This document shows positions 51,063-59,402 of a stretch of 64,000 nucleotides of DNA, one piece after another (the stretch's first letter is position 1; each line of letters begins with the position of its first letter). The stretch is from assembly GCF_007559335.1 (NCBI RefSeq), contig NZ_VMBG01000002.1:1108501-1172500 (forward strand). The letters run 5' to 3'. Both the position numbers and the translations under genes were made by a program. The notes under the pieces are model-generated. The model was not told the origin of the DNA and made no database searches. It saw only the letters and a list, made by a program, of their open reading frames with translations. The stretch comes from Rariglobus hedericola (GTDB lineage Bacteria; Verrucomicrobiota; Verrucomicrobiia; Opitutales; Opitutaceae).

Positions 51063-51506
51063 TCAGCGTTTGCCTGCGGGCTTCGTTTTTTTCTTGGCAG
51101 TGGATTTTTTAGGAGCGGCGGCACGCACGGTTTTTTTGACCGCTTTCTTGACGGTCTTTTTTGCGGTGCTCACGGCGGCCTTGGTTTTAGAAGCGGTTTT
51201 TTTCGCAACGGTTTTGGTTTTCGCGGCCGCTGTTTTGACTGCTTTCTTAGCGGTGGTCTTAACGGATTTAGCGGCCGCTTTCACGGTGGCTTTTGCTTTT
51301 CCGCCGGCAGTGGGAGCCGGTGATTCATCCGCTGCTGCACCCAAGCCCAGACCGATCACGCCGCCGATGACGGCGCCGATGGGGCCGCCCACCAATGCGC
51401 CAAGCAAGGCGCCGCTGGTGCCGACCGTGGCTTTTTGAGTGACATGCAAATGCGAGGCTTCGTCCGGCTTGGTGGCCGGGGTGCGGGAGGGAGGTTTTGT
51501 GGCCAT
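51063..51506 (-). CDS. Glycine-zipper membrane protein with histone H1-like Lys/Ala tail
   Basis: The 147-residue protein has a short N-terminal region, a glycine-zipper segment (residues about 31-58: GALLGALVGGPIGAVIGGVI) that would span the membrane, and from residue 68 a tail of Lys, Ala, Thr and few acidic residues, e.g. KSVKTTAKKAVKTAAAK. Such tails resemble histone H1 and bacterial H1-like proteins that bind DNA. Joined to a membrane span, it might tether DNA to the membrane, if the tail faces the cytoplasm. I know of no named family with this order. Confidence 0.65.
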   Translation of the reverse strand: MATKPPSRTPATKPDEASHLHVTQKATVGTSGALLGALVGGPIGAVIGGVIGLGLGAAADESPAPTAGGKAKATVKAAAKSVKTTAKKAVKTAAAKTKTVAKKTASKTKAAVSTAKKTVKKAVKKTVRAAAPKKSTAKKKTKPAGKR

Positions 51507-51604
51507 AGGTTAAGTCTGCGATGGGTTGTGGTATCGCAGGCTACCCTCAAAGTGGACAACGGCCGGTATAAGTTCCCTAGGATCGGCGCTTTCGCGTATC
51601 CAGG

Positions 51605-52519
51605 TTACAGGGACAGATTGCGCCGCACCGGCCGGTCGAGATCCGAAAAGTCACGACCACCATCGCTGAGATCGGTGACGCGGGTGAACTCTGCTCCGAA
51701 GAAAATAATCTGTGCCGCATAATAGCACCACAACAGCAGCACGATCAGCGAACCCGCGGCGCCATAGGCCGAGGCGACACTTGCATTGGCGAGATAGAAT
51801 CCGAGTCCGGTCTTGCCTGCGGTGAACAGCACGGCGGTGAAGACCGAGCCGAGCCACACGTGCCGCCAGCGCACGCGCGTGTCGGGCAGCAGCCGGAAGA
51901 TCACGGCAAAGAGAATGGTGACCATGCCGAGCGAGAGCACGATGTTCACCAGTTGAAGCGCGAGTGGCGGCAGGCTGAGTCGTGCGACGGTGTTGGCGCT
52001 GAGCCAGCTCAGGAATGCGCTGGCGATGAGCGAGACCAGCAGCAAGAAACCAGTCACGAGCACCATCGCGATGGAGAACAGTCGTTTTCGGAGCGTCCGC
52101 CACATGCTGGTTTCCTTGGGGGGTGGCACATGCCAGATGGTGTTGAGCGCATCCTGCAGATGATAGAACACACCGAAGGCACCGAACAACAAGGTGCCGG
52201 CGCTGATGATCGTGGCGATGCGACCGGCGGAGTTGTTGGCGGGACTCTGCACGGCTTCGATGGCCGTGCTGGCCTGTTCGCCTGCGAGGTTTTCAATCTC
52301 CATGAGAACGCGTTCCCGTGCCGCGTCTTTGCTGTCGAAGAAGAAGCCGGCGAGGGCAATCGCTAGAACGAGCATGGGCGCTATGGCGACGGTGGTGTAG
52401 AAGGCGAGGGCGGCACCGAGCCGGCTGACATTGTCCGAAAAGAACACCTTCACCGTCCGCCACAGCAACAGGGGGAAGCGACGAATGAAGAAGGGATCGG
52501 CCGGCTGCTTCGCCTTCAT
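51605..52519 (-). CDS. YihY/virulence factor BrkB family membrane protein
   Basis: The 304-residue protein has about six spans and the BrkB pattern: VFFSDNVSRLGAALAFYTTVAIAPML, then GVFYHLQDALNTIWHV, and SVASAYGAAGSLIVLLLWCYY. The family is in the inner membrane with unknown function. Its ATG shares the last base of the upstream UbiB-type gene's stop codon, so the two are translationally coupled. No terminator was seen downstream; a weak G/C-run-like sequence (GTTCCCTAGG) lies after its end at 51571. Confidence 0.85.
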   Translation of the reverse strand: MKAKQPADPFFIRRFPLLLWRTVKVFFSDNVSRLGAALAFYTTVAIAPMLVLAIALAGFFFDSKDAARERVLMEIENLAGEQASTAIEAVQSPANNSAGRIATIISAGTLLFGAFGVFYHLQDALNTIWHVPPPKETSMWRTLRKRLFSIAMVLVTGFLLLVSLIASAFLSWLSANTVARLSLPPLALQLVNIVLSLGMVTILFAVIFRLLPDTRVRWRHVWLGSVFTAVLFTAGKTGLGFYLANASVASAYGAAGSLIVLLLWCYYAAQIIFFGAEFTRVTDLSDGGRDFSDLDRPVRRNLSL

Positions 52520-54183
52520 TACTTGGTGTCCTTGTTACTTTGATCGTGAAGGAAAATATTGATCAAGAGCCAGAATGCGCCGGCCGCCGCCAGGAGAAAG
52601 CAGACAATGGCGATGCCCGGATAACCGAAGAGATGAAAACGCGTTTCGATGCGCATCATCAACGCGGCGCCGATGATAAGCGACGCCAGCATGAGACCGG
52701 TGGTGATGCGGTTGGCGATCTTCTGCATGCCGTCGAGCATTAGCTTGGCGTCGACCGCCTTCACTTTCACTTCGACCTCGGAGTTGGTGACCGCGTCCAT
52801 GATGCGGTTGAGGCGGCCGGGCAGTTGCGTGGTGAAGTCCTTCAACTCAAGCAGCGAGCTGAACGCGCTGCCCTGTGTGAGATCCTTCTTCATGCGTCGC
52901 GTCATCATGTCGGTGACGTTGCGGCGGATGGAGGCGTTGGGATCGAATTCGGGATCGAGAATGCGGCCGACCTCGTCGAGCTGCAGCAGGGTTTTTCCGA
53001 GGAGCGTGAGCTCGCTGGGAACGAACAGGCCGTTGTCGCGAGCGTTGGTGCTGACATCGAGGAGCGACTGGCCGACTTTGATTTGCTCCAGGCCCTGATC
53101 GCGACGGATCGCCACCAGCTGGCTGATTTTGCGGCGGAATTCCGGCGCGTCGAACGTCGGTAGTTTTTCACTCATGCGGATGACCGTCTCGGCGGCCTCC
53201 TCGCCCTTGCCCTCACTGACCGCGATCAGGAGTTTGAGCAGGTGTTCCTGCATGCCCGGTCCGGTGTGGCCGACCATGCCGAGATCGAGCAAGGCGATGC
53301 GATTGTCGCCGGTCAGGAAGACATTTCCCGGGTGGGGGTCGGCATGGAAAATACCGTCAACGAGAACCTGCTTCAGGTAGGCTTTAAACAGTTCCTCCAC
53401 CATGAGGGCACCATCAATATCGATGCGGGCCAGCGGGCTGATCGAAGTGATTTTTTGCCCCTGCACATAGTCCATCGTTAGGACGCTGCGCGTGCTGTAA
53501 TCTATCACGGGCTGCGGCACGGTGATAAGCGCGAACTCCTTCAGATTTTTTCCGACCGTGATTAGATTCTGAGCTTCGTTTTCGTAGTTGAGCTCCTGCT
53601 GAATCGCGATGCGGAACTCTTCGAGCACGGTGGCGAAACGATAGCGTTTGCCAGCGGCAGTGTGGTTGTCGAGGAACGAGGCTATTTCGCCAAGAACCTC
53701 AAAATCCTCGGCGATCTGCGCACGGATGCCGGGACGTTGGATCTTCACGACAACCTCGCGTCCATCGCGCAGGGCGGCGGCATGCACCTGGCCCAAGGAA
53801 GCGGCGGCCAGCGGCGTGACATCGAAGCGGCTAAACGCCTTCGAGATGCGCACACCCAATTCGTTCGCCACGATTTTTTCGACCTCTTCGTAAGGGAAGG
53901 GCGTGATTTTATCCTGAAGGCGCTCAAGGGCCTTCAAATAAGGTGCGGGCAGGAGATCGGGACGACCGGCGAGCACCTGACCGATTTTAATGTAGGTCGG
54001 ACCCATGGCCTCGAGATCATCAGCGAGTTGGTCCGGGGTGACGTCGCCGATTTTTTTGCCCTCTTTTTCGGGATCATAGGGCTCGTCGAACTCCATGTTT
54101 TTGACCAAGTCCGAGCGCCCGTATTTCCAGAGAAGAAAGGCGATTTCCTTGTAACGTTTAAAATGGCTGAGGGAGAGTTTCAT
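52519..54183 (-). CDS. UbiB/ABC1 family atypical kinase
   Basis: The 554-residue protein has the KxGQ motif (TYIKIGQVLAGRPDLLP), an Ala-rich loop (AAASLGQVHAA) and the ATP-site VVKIQRPG, HADPHPGNVF and LLDLGMVG. Two C-terminal spans follow (about 505-545). The family supports quinone biosynthesis or lipid homeostasis in an ATP-dependent way. The gene is coupled to the YihY gene (1-bp overlap). Naming it ubiB is avoided since ubiquinone synthesis is not shown here. Confidence 0.88.
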   Translation of the reverse strand: MKLSLSHFKRYKEIAFLLWKYGRSDLVKNMEFDEPYDPEKEGKKIGDVTPDQLADDLEAMGPTYIKIGQVLAGRPDLLPAPYLKALERLQDKITPFPYEEVEKIVANELGVRISKAFSRFDVTPLAAASLGQVHAAALRDGREVVVKIQRPGIRAQIAEDFEVLGEIASFLDNHTAAGKRYRFATVLEEFRIAIQQELNYENEAQNLITVGKNLKEFALITVPQPVIDYSTRSVLTMDYVQGQKITSISPLARIDIDGALMVEELFKAYLKQVLVDGIFHADPHPGNVFLTGDNRIALLDLGMVGHTGPGMQEHLLKLLIAVSEGKGEEAAETVIRMSEKLPTFDAPEFRRKISQLVAIRRDQGLEQIKVGQSLLDVSTNARDNGLFVPSELTLLGKTLLQLDEVGRILDPEFDPNASIRRNVTDMMTRRMKKDLTQGSAFSSLLELKDFTTQLPGRLNRIMDAVTNSEVEVKVKAVDAKLMLDGMQKIANRITTGLMLASLIIGAALMMRIETRFHLFGYPGIAIVCFLLAAAGAFWLLINIFLHDQSNKDTK

Positions 54184-54360
54184 ATGAGAGCTGGTAGTTG
54201 CCGACGGACGTTTGCTGGACGTGAGGACCGACAGCTTTTTCTCCCTCCGGTTCGCGGGAGATTATGGACATGAATAAAATACGTCGGAACCAAAGTTGCC
54301 CGACGTTGACTGGCTTGAAAGATTGCCAGCCGGCGTGCCGTCGGCCGCATTTATCCCACC

Positions 54361-54681
54361 ATGTTTACCGCCGCCAAAGATGCCATCTCCAGCCAGGCCG
54401 CCCGCAGCTACGTCAACGGATTGATCAAGCGCTACGGGGAGGTGCAGGAACTGAAAATCGATTCAAAGGCCAAGACAGTTCACGTCTTGTGCTCATTGAT
54501 CGGCGAACGGGAACCGGTGACAGTCCGCGTCGACAACTACCGTGTCGTGAACGAAGGTGGTAAGAGCTACGTAGAGGTCAAAGCGTGTTCGTGTTCGCGC
54601 CCGTGGATTCAAAACTTGATCGAGGATCACGGTTGCGGCCGCCGCGTGGAAATCCCGGGCTGGGCCGCATCGGCTCTGTAA
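54361..54681 (+). CDS. Hypothetical protein
   Basis: The 106-residue protein has an N-terminal helix (AAKDAISSQAARSYVNGLIKRYG), a beta-rich middle (TVHVLCSLIGEREPVTVRV) and a Cys-containing C-terminal part (ACSCSRPWIQNLIEDHGCGR). No signal peptide or membrane span. I do not recognise the family. The 177 bp before it (54184-54360) contains nothing I can identify beyond a possible TTGACT at 54305. Confidence 0.65.
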   Translation: MFTAAKDAISSQAARSYVNGLIKRYGEVQELKIDSKAKTVHVLCSLIGEREPVTVRVDNYRVVNEGGKSYVEVKACSCSRPWIQNLIEDHGCGRRVEIPGWAASAL

Positions 54682-54754
54682 TATCGGCCAAAAGGCGAAT
54701 GGGACATTTATCCTGTCCTAATTCCGCCAAGCCTAGCTTCACGTTGGGGAAAAA

Positions 54755-54829
54755 TGGCTGCCCGGGTAGGGGTCGAACCTACGACCAAGTGATTAACAGT
54801 CACCTGCTCTGCCACTGAGCTACCAGGCA
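54755..54829 (-). tRNA. tRNA-Asn (anticodon GTT)
   Basis: On the minus strand a full cloverleaf can be drawn: 7-bp acceptor stem (one wobble), D-arm GCTC...GAGC, a 5-bp anticodon stem with loop CTGTTAA, and T-arm GTAGG-TTCGACC-CCTAC. The discriminator is G and CCA is encoded. Total 75 bases. Confidence 0.95.
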
Positions 54830-54879
54830 ATACACATTTCCCGTGAAGGAGGGGTGAAAAACAATTCAACGCGGCAGGT

Positions 54880-54885
54880 TGTCAA
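54880..54885 (-). promoter_or_regulatory. Possible -35 element of the tRNA-Asn promoter
   Basis: TTGACA on the minus strand lies 50 bases before the tRNA's first base. The -10 region at the proper spacing (GTTTTT or nearby) is weak, so this is tentative. Confidence 0.3.
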
Positions 54886-55011
54886 TGCTCGTTTTGGCAT
54901 TCATGCCAGATTTCCAAAGTTTTGGTTGCCTTCCCTCGGGGGCTCCGGTGTCTTGGACCTCTTTTCTAATACGCCTGCCTTCAATTCCGAGGGAACAGGG
55001 GGAACGAAGCT

Positions 55012-55734
55012 ATGAGCAAACAACAACTGATCCTTAACGTCACGACCCGCGCCCAAACCGGTCGTTCTGCCTCCCGCCGCGTGCGCAAGGCCAACCAGAT
55101 CCCTGCGATCCTCTACGGAAAGCACACCAAGCCCGAGTCCATCGCCATCGATGCACCGGAGTTCGTGCGCCTCCTCAAGTCCGTCGCCGGTCGTGCGCTC
55201 CTCATCGAGCTCACCCGTAAAGATGCGTCTGACACGGTTAAATCCCTGTCCTTCCTCCAGGAAGTTCAGCGCGATCCGATCACCGACAAGTTCCTTCACA
55301 TCGACTTTCAGGAAGTGAAAGCCGACGAAACGCTCGAAATCCGCGTGCCTGTTCAGGTCGTGGGCGAGTCGTTTGGCGTGAAGAACCAGAACGGCGTGTT
55401 GGAAGTCGCCACGCACACCCTGCGCGTGCGCTGCTTGCCGAAGGATCTGCCCCCCGTCATCGAGGTCGATGTGACCGAGCTGAAGGTCGGCGAGGCGTTC
55501 AAGGTCGGCACGCTCAAGCCCATCTCGGGTGTCGAGTTCCTTGACCTCAAGGGCCAGCCGGTTGTCTCCGTCGTCGAGCCCGTGGGCGAAATCGCCTCCG
55601 CCGCTCCCGCCGCTGCTGCTGCCGCTGCCGCTACCGCCGCCAAACCCGGCGCCGCCGCTGCTCCCGCCGCCGACGCCAAGGCCGCTGCTCCCGCTGCTGG
55701 CGCCAAGCCGGCCGCCGCTCCCGCCAAGAAGTAA
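55012..55734 (+). CDS. rplY: Large ribosomal subunit protein bL25 (CTC form)
   Basis: The 240-residue protein has the L25 N-terminal beta-barrel that binds 5S rRNA (RRVRKANQIPAILYGKHTK) and the CTC/TL5 C-terminal domain (HIDFQEVKADETLEIRVPV, GVLEVATHTLRVRCLPKDLP). The last about 45 residues are a low-complexity Ala/Pro/Lys tail (AAPAAAAAAAATAAK) not needed for the fold. It begins the translation gene cluster; pth follows after 60 bp. Confidence 0.93.
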   Translation: MSKQQLILNVTTRAQTGRSASRRVRKANQIPAILYGKHTKPESIAIDAPEFVRLLKSVAGRALLIELTRKDASDTVKSLSFLQEVQRDPITDKFLHIDFQEVKADETLEIRVPVQVVGESFGVKNQNGVLEVATHTLRVRCLPKDLPPVIEVDVTELKVGEAFKVGTLKPISGVEFLDLKGQPVVSVVEPVGEIASAAPAAAAAAAATAAKPGAAAAPAADAKAAAPAAGAKPAAAPAKK

Positions 55735-55794
55735 GCTTTGCCGCCTCGGCCCGCCGCTTAACTGCGACGAGCCCGGACGTTCGTTCTTTGAGTC

Positions 55795-56379
55795 ATGTCC
55801 ATCTCGCTTGTTGCCGGTCTGGGCAACCCAGGTCGCGATTACGATCAAACCCGCCACAACGTGGGTTTCGTCGTCGTCGAGGCGCTCGCCCGTCAGCTCG
55901 GCCTTGCTTGGCAAAAGCAACGGTCGTTCGAGGCGGAGGTCGCCCGCTGGGACCCGGAGCCAGGCCGCACCGTCTACTTCGCGAAGCCGCTTACGTTCAT
56001 GAACGAAAGTGGTCGCGCGCTGCAGGCGATGACGGGGTTCTACAAGATCCCCGGCACCGCGGTCACCGCTGTTTATGACGACCTCACGATCAACCTCGGT
56101 CTCGTGAAAGTCAGCGTAAGCGGCAGCGCCGGAGGTCACAACGGTGTGGCCAGCCTGCTCGAGCGACTCGGCAACGGATTTATTCGTTACCGTATCGGCA
56201 TCGGTCCCAAAGACCCGCCGCAGATGGATCTCAAAGACTTCGTTCTCGGCAAATTTACTCCTTCTCAACAACTCCTCCTCGAAAATAATTTAGAACGCTA
56301 CGTGACCGGACTCCGCCTCGTGCTAGACCACGGCGCCGACAAGGCCATGAACCAACTCAACCGTAGAGACTCACAATGA
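55795..56379 (+). CDS. pth: Peptidyl-tRNA hydrolase
   Basis: The 194-residue enzyme recycles peptidyl-tRNA released during translation. Motifs: VAGLGNPG, catalytic His20 in TRHNVGF, KPLTFMNESG, the Asp in VYDDLTINLG, and SAGGHNG. Length is normal. It overlaps rpsF by 4 bp. Confidence 0.95.
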   Translation: MSISLVAGLGNPGRDYDQTRHNVGFVVVEALARQLGLAWQKQRSFEAEVARWDPEPGRTVYFAKPLTFMNESGRALQAMTGFYKIPGTAVTAVYDDLTINLGLVKVSVSGSAGGHNGVASLLERLGNGFIRYRIGIGPKDPPQMDLKDFVLGKFTPSQQLLLENNLERYVTGLRLVLDHGADKAMNQLNRRDSQ

Positions 56380-56675
56380 GCACCACCACCAAACGCAACT
56401 ACCGCGCGACCTTCATCCTCGATAACCGCGGTAAGGAAGACACCTTCGACCAGATCATCGAAGGCGTGAAGAAAGACATCATCGCCGTTGACGGCGAAGT
56501 CGGCGCTGTCGAAACCCTCGGCCGCAAGGAATTCGCCCGCGTCACCGACCGCAACCTCGTCGGCGCGACCTACGTCCAGGTCTCGTTCGCCGCTCCCGCC
56601 ACCGGCCCGGCCGCTCTCAAAGAGCGTCTCCGCCTCAACAGCACCGTTTACCGCACGTTCCTCCAGAACGCCTGA
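56376..56675 (+). CDS. rpsF: Small ribosomal subunit protein bS6
   Basis: The 99-residue protein fits S6: NYRATFILDNRG at the start, DGEVGAVETLGRKEFARV in the middle and LKERLRLNSTVYRTFL at the end. In the ribosome S6 pairs with S18, whose gene (rpsR) usually lies nearby, but it is not in this cluster. It overlaps pth by 4 bp and precedes ssb by 25 bp. Confidence 0.93.
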   Translation: MSTTTKRNYRATFILDNRGKEDTFDQIIEGVKKDIIAVDGEVGAVETLGRKEFARVTDRNLVGATYVQVSFAAPATGPAALKERLRLNSTVYRTFLQNA

Positions 56676-56700
56676 TTAAACGGGCGAACACCGCGCTCCC

Positions 56701-57201
56701 ATGGCCTCCCTCAACAAAGTAATGCTCATTGGCAACCTGACGCGTGATCCGGAACTCCGGGTTACGCCGAAGGGCACCGCCATCTGCCAGTTCGGACTCG
56801 CGGTTAACCGCCAGTTCAAGGACGAGTCTGGCGCCACCCGCGATGAGACGACCTTTGTCGATATCGAGGCCTGGGGTAAACAGGGCGAAACCGTCGCTAA
56901 GTATCTGACCAAGGGCCGTCCGCTCTTCGTCGAAGGCCGTCTAAAGCTCGACAGTTGGGACGACAAGACGACCGGTCAGAAACGCAGCAAGATGAAAGTT
57001 GTCCTCGAGAACTTCCAGTTCCTCGGCGGCCGCGAAGGCGGCGAAGGTGGCGGCGCTCCCGGCGCAGCCCCCCGCGCAGCTTCCACCGGTGGAGATGAAG
57101 GCATCGATCAAACGATCGAACGCCACACGCCTCCCGCGCGCACGGCCTCCAAGCCGACGCCGCCTCCGCAGGACAACATCGACGAAGACGTTCCGTTCTA
57201 A
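56701..57201 (+). CDS. ssb: Single-stranded DNA-binding protein
   Basis: The 166-residue protein has an OB-fold (NKVMLIGNLTRDPELRVTPKG, WGKQGETVAKYLTKGRPLFVEGRL), a Gly/Pro/Ala linker and the acidic tip DEDVPF that recruits partner proteins. It sits between rpsF and rplI. Confidence 0.95.
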   Translation: MASLNKVMLIGNLTRDPELRVTPKGTAICQFGLAVNRQFKDESGATRDETTFVDIEAWGKQGETVAKYLTKGRPLFVEGRLKLDSWDDKTTGQKRSKMKVVLENFQFLGGREGGEGGGAPGAAPRAASTGGDEGIDQTIERHTPPARTASKPTPPPQDNIDEDVPF

Positions 57202-57255
57202 ACGCGCCCCGCGTTCGCATCCTCTTAAAAATTAAAATCAAACATATATACCATC

Positions 57256-57834
57256 ATGGCTCACCACGAAGTTTTGCTACTCAAGCCCGTTGACGGTCTG
57301 GGCGCCGAAGGCGACCAGGTCAAAGTCCGCGCCGGCTACGCCCGTAATTTCCTCCTCCCGCAGAAATATGCGGTCGCCCTCACGCAGGCCAATCGCAAGC
57401 GCGTTGACGCGCTGAAGAAGCGCCGCACCGAGCGCGAGGCCTCTGAGCTGTCCGGCGCCCAGGCGCTCGCTGACAAGATCTCCAAGGTCTCCCTCGCGTT
57501 CGCCGTCAAGACCGGTGAAGGCGGCAAGATGTTCGGCGCGATCACCGCGAACGACATCCACGAGAAGCTCGTCGCCGGCGGCGTCGACATCGACAAGAAG
57601 AAGATCCACCTGCACACGCCGGTGAAGACCCTCGGCAAACACGAAGTGAAGATCAAACTTCACTCCGACGTTTCCGTTGAAGTCTCCTTCGACGTCGTCT
57701 CCGAGAATCCGATCGTCGAGGCCGCCGCCGAGGCGCCCAAGGCCAGCAAGGAAGAATATCCCGAGCACGCCGCTCTCGAGAAGCAGGCCGCCCGCCGCGC
57801 CGAAAAGGCCAAGCGCAGCGACCGCAAGAAGTAA
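57256..57834 (+). CDS. rplI: Large ribosomal subunit protein bL9
   Basis: The 192-residue protein has the L9 N-terminal domain (EVLLLKPVDGLGAEGDQV, GYARNFLLPQKYAV), a long helix and the C-terminal domain (SDVSVEVSFDVV). It is about 40 residues longer than typical bL9 owing to a charged tail (EKQAARRAEKAKRSDRKK). The leader is AT-rich with no Shine-Dalgarno. A terminator follows. Confidence 0.93.
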   Translation: MAHHEVLLLKPVDGLGAEGDQVKVRAGYARNFLLPQKYAVALTQANRKRVDALKKRRTEREASELSGAQALADKISKVSLAFAVKTGEGGKMFGAITANDIHEKLVAGGVDIDKKKIHLHTPVKTLGKHEVKIKLHSDVSVEVSFDVVSENPIVEAAAEAPKASKEEYPEHAALEKQAARRAEKAKRSDRKK

Positions 57835-57869
57835 GGTTCGTCCTTATTTCCTGACGTTCTTCTCCCTCA

Positions 57870-57900
57870 AAGCCGCGGTCTTTCGACCGCGGCTTTTTCT
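57870..57900 (+). terminator. Terminator after rplI
   Basis: AAGCCGCGGTC and GACCGCGGCTT pair around TTTC, followed by TTTCTTTTT. It ends the rplY-rplI cluster. Confidence 0.88.
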
Positions 57901-57992
57901 TTTTACCGCACTTGGTGAGCAACCGGTGAAAAACTTTTCGCAACACACCATTGCTTCTCCGGCGGCACCGTCTTGCCTCTTGCTTCCGTTTC

Positions 57993-59402
57993 ATGGCTGA
58001 CGACTTTTCGAAATTCCCCCGCCGCTCACGCCGCGACTCCGAAGACCCCCGCGATCTCGCGTCCGTGATCGGGCGTGTTCCACCGCACAGTCTCGAGGCA
58101 GAGGAGTATTTGCTCTCATGCTGTTTCCTCGACGGTGCCGACATCGTTGCGCGCTGCTTGGAAGGCAAGCTGGTCGCCAATGCGTTTTATTCGCCGGCCA
58201 ACCGCGTTATTTTCGAAAAGCTGGTCGATCTCTACAACAAGGGCGTGCCCATCGATCTCCAGATCCTCGCCGAGGAGCTGAAGACCAGCCGCCAGCTCGA
58301 CGAGATCGGCGGCTATGCCTACCTGACGCAGGTCAGCAGTCGCATTCCGACCACGGCTCAGTCGAATTACTTCATCGAAAAGGTCCGCGAGCTGCACCTG
58401 TTGCGCGAACTCATCAAGGTGGCCACCGGAGCAGTCGAGAGCTGCTACGCTTACGAAGGCGGCCTTGAGGAGTTCGTCGACAAGGTGGAGCAGGATATTT
58501 TCAAGGTCACGCAAGACCGCGTTTCCGATGGCGCGGTGCAGATGAAAGGGCCGACCAATGAGGCCATGGCCGTCATCACGAAAATGATGATGAAGAAGGG
58601 CGAACTCACAGGCGTGTCCTCAGGGTTCAAGGATCTCGATGCTTTTACCTACGGTTTCCAAAAGCAGGAAATGATCATTCTCGCCGCCCGTCCCTCGATG
58701 GGTAAAACCTCGCTCGCGCTCAATTTTGCCGAGGCTGCCGCGTTTCCCAAACGAGGGGAGGGCGTTCCCATTTTAATCTTTTCGTTGGAAATGGGCTCGG
58801 CCCAGCTCGCGCTGCGTATGTTGTGCGCACGTGCCAAGGTGAACATGAAACTTTTGCGTGACGGCCTGTTGTCCAAAAACGGCGCCGAGCAGCAAGAATT
58901 GCTCAAAGCAGCGGACGAGTTTTCGAAATCGCCCATCTTCATCGACGACTCCAGCCATCTGACAATCATGGAGCTGCGCGCCAAAGCCCGCCGTCTCCAG
59001 TCGCGCAGCAAACTGGGCCTGATCATCGTGGACTACTTGCAGCTCCTCGCGCCGACGGACTCAAAAACCCCTCGTGAACAACAAGTGGCGGAAATCTCCC
59101 GCGGATTAAAAGCGCTCGCGAAGGAACTCGACGTGCCGGTCATTGTATTATCCCAGCTCAACCGTTCCGCCGAAAAAGAAAATCGCACACCCAAACTTTC
59201 CGACCTTCGTGAATCCGGCTCGATCGAGCAGGATGCCGACGTCGTTCTCATGCTTGCCCGGCCCAAGGATGCGGACGAAAAATTCCAAGTGGCCGCCGAC
59301 TCCGCCGAGTTAATCGTTGCCAAGCAACGAAACGGACCGGTAGGAGAACTGAAACTTACCTTCCTCCGAGACATTACACGCTTTGAAAACTACACCCAGT
59401 AA
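57993..59402 (+). CDS. dnaB: Replicative DNA helicase
   Basis: The 469-residue helicase unwinds DNA at the replication fork. The N-terminal domain shows VPPHSLEAEEYLLSCCF; the RecA-like core has Walker A ARPSMGKTSLALN, VDYLQLLAP, QLNRSAEKENRTP and DLRESGSIEQDADVV. No intein. The ATG at 57993 is preferred to an upstream 14-residue extension. Its last 20 bases overlap the TTG start of bamA. Confidence 0.95.
   Translation: MADDFSKFPRRSRRDSEDPRDLASVIGRVPPHSLEAEEYLLSCCFLDGADIVARCLEGKLVANAFYSPANRVIFEKLVDLYNKGVPIDLQILAEELKTSRQLDEIGGYAYLTQVSSRIPTTAQSNYFIEKVRELHLLRELIKVATGAVESCYAYEGGLEEFVDKVEQDIFKVTQDRVSDGAVQMKGPTNEAMAVITKMMMKKGELTGVSSGFKDLDAFTYGFQKQEMIILAARPSMGKTSLALNFAEAAAFPKRGEGVPILIFSLEMGSAQLALRMLCARAKVNMKLLRDGLLSKNGAEQQELLKAADEFSKSPIFIDDSSHLTIMELRAKARRLQSRSKLGLIIVDYLQLLAPTDSKTPREQQVAEISRGLKALAKELDVPVIVLSQLNRSAEKENRTPKLSDLRESGSIEQDADVVLMLARPKDADEKFQVAADSAELIVAKQRNGPVGELKLTFLRDITRFENYTQ

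Noticed and set aside
51571-51584. Further copy of the G/C-run motif after the YihY gene
   Set aside because: GTTCCCTAGGATCGG lacks the G-run and points at no gene start; too weak to count.
54901-56271. 456-codon minus-strand open frame with Gly/Ser repeats
   Set aside because: Antisense of rplY and pth; the repeats are the reverse of the Ala/Pro codons of rplY's tail.
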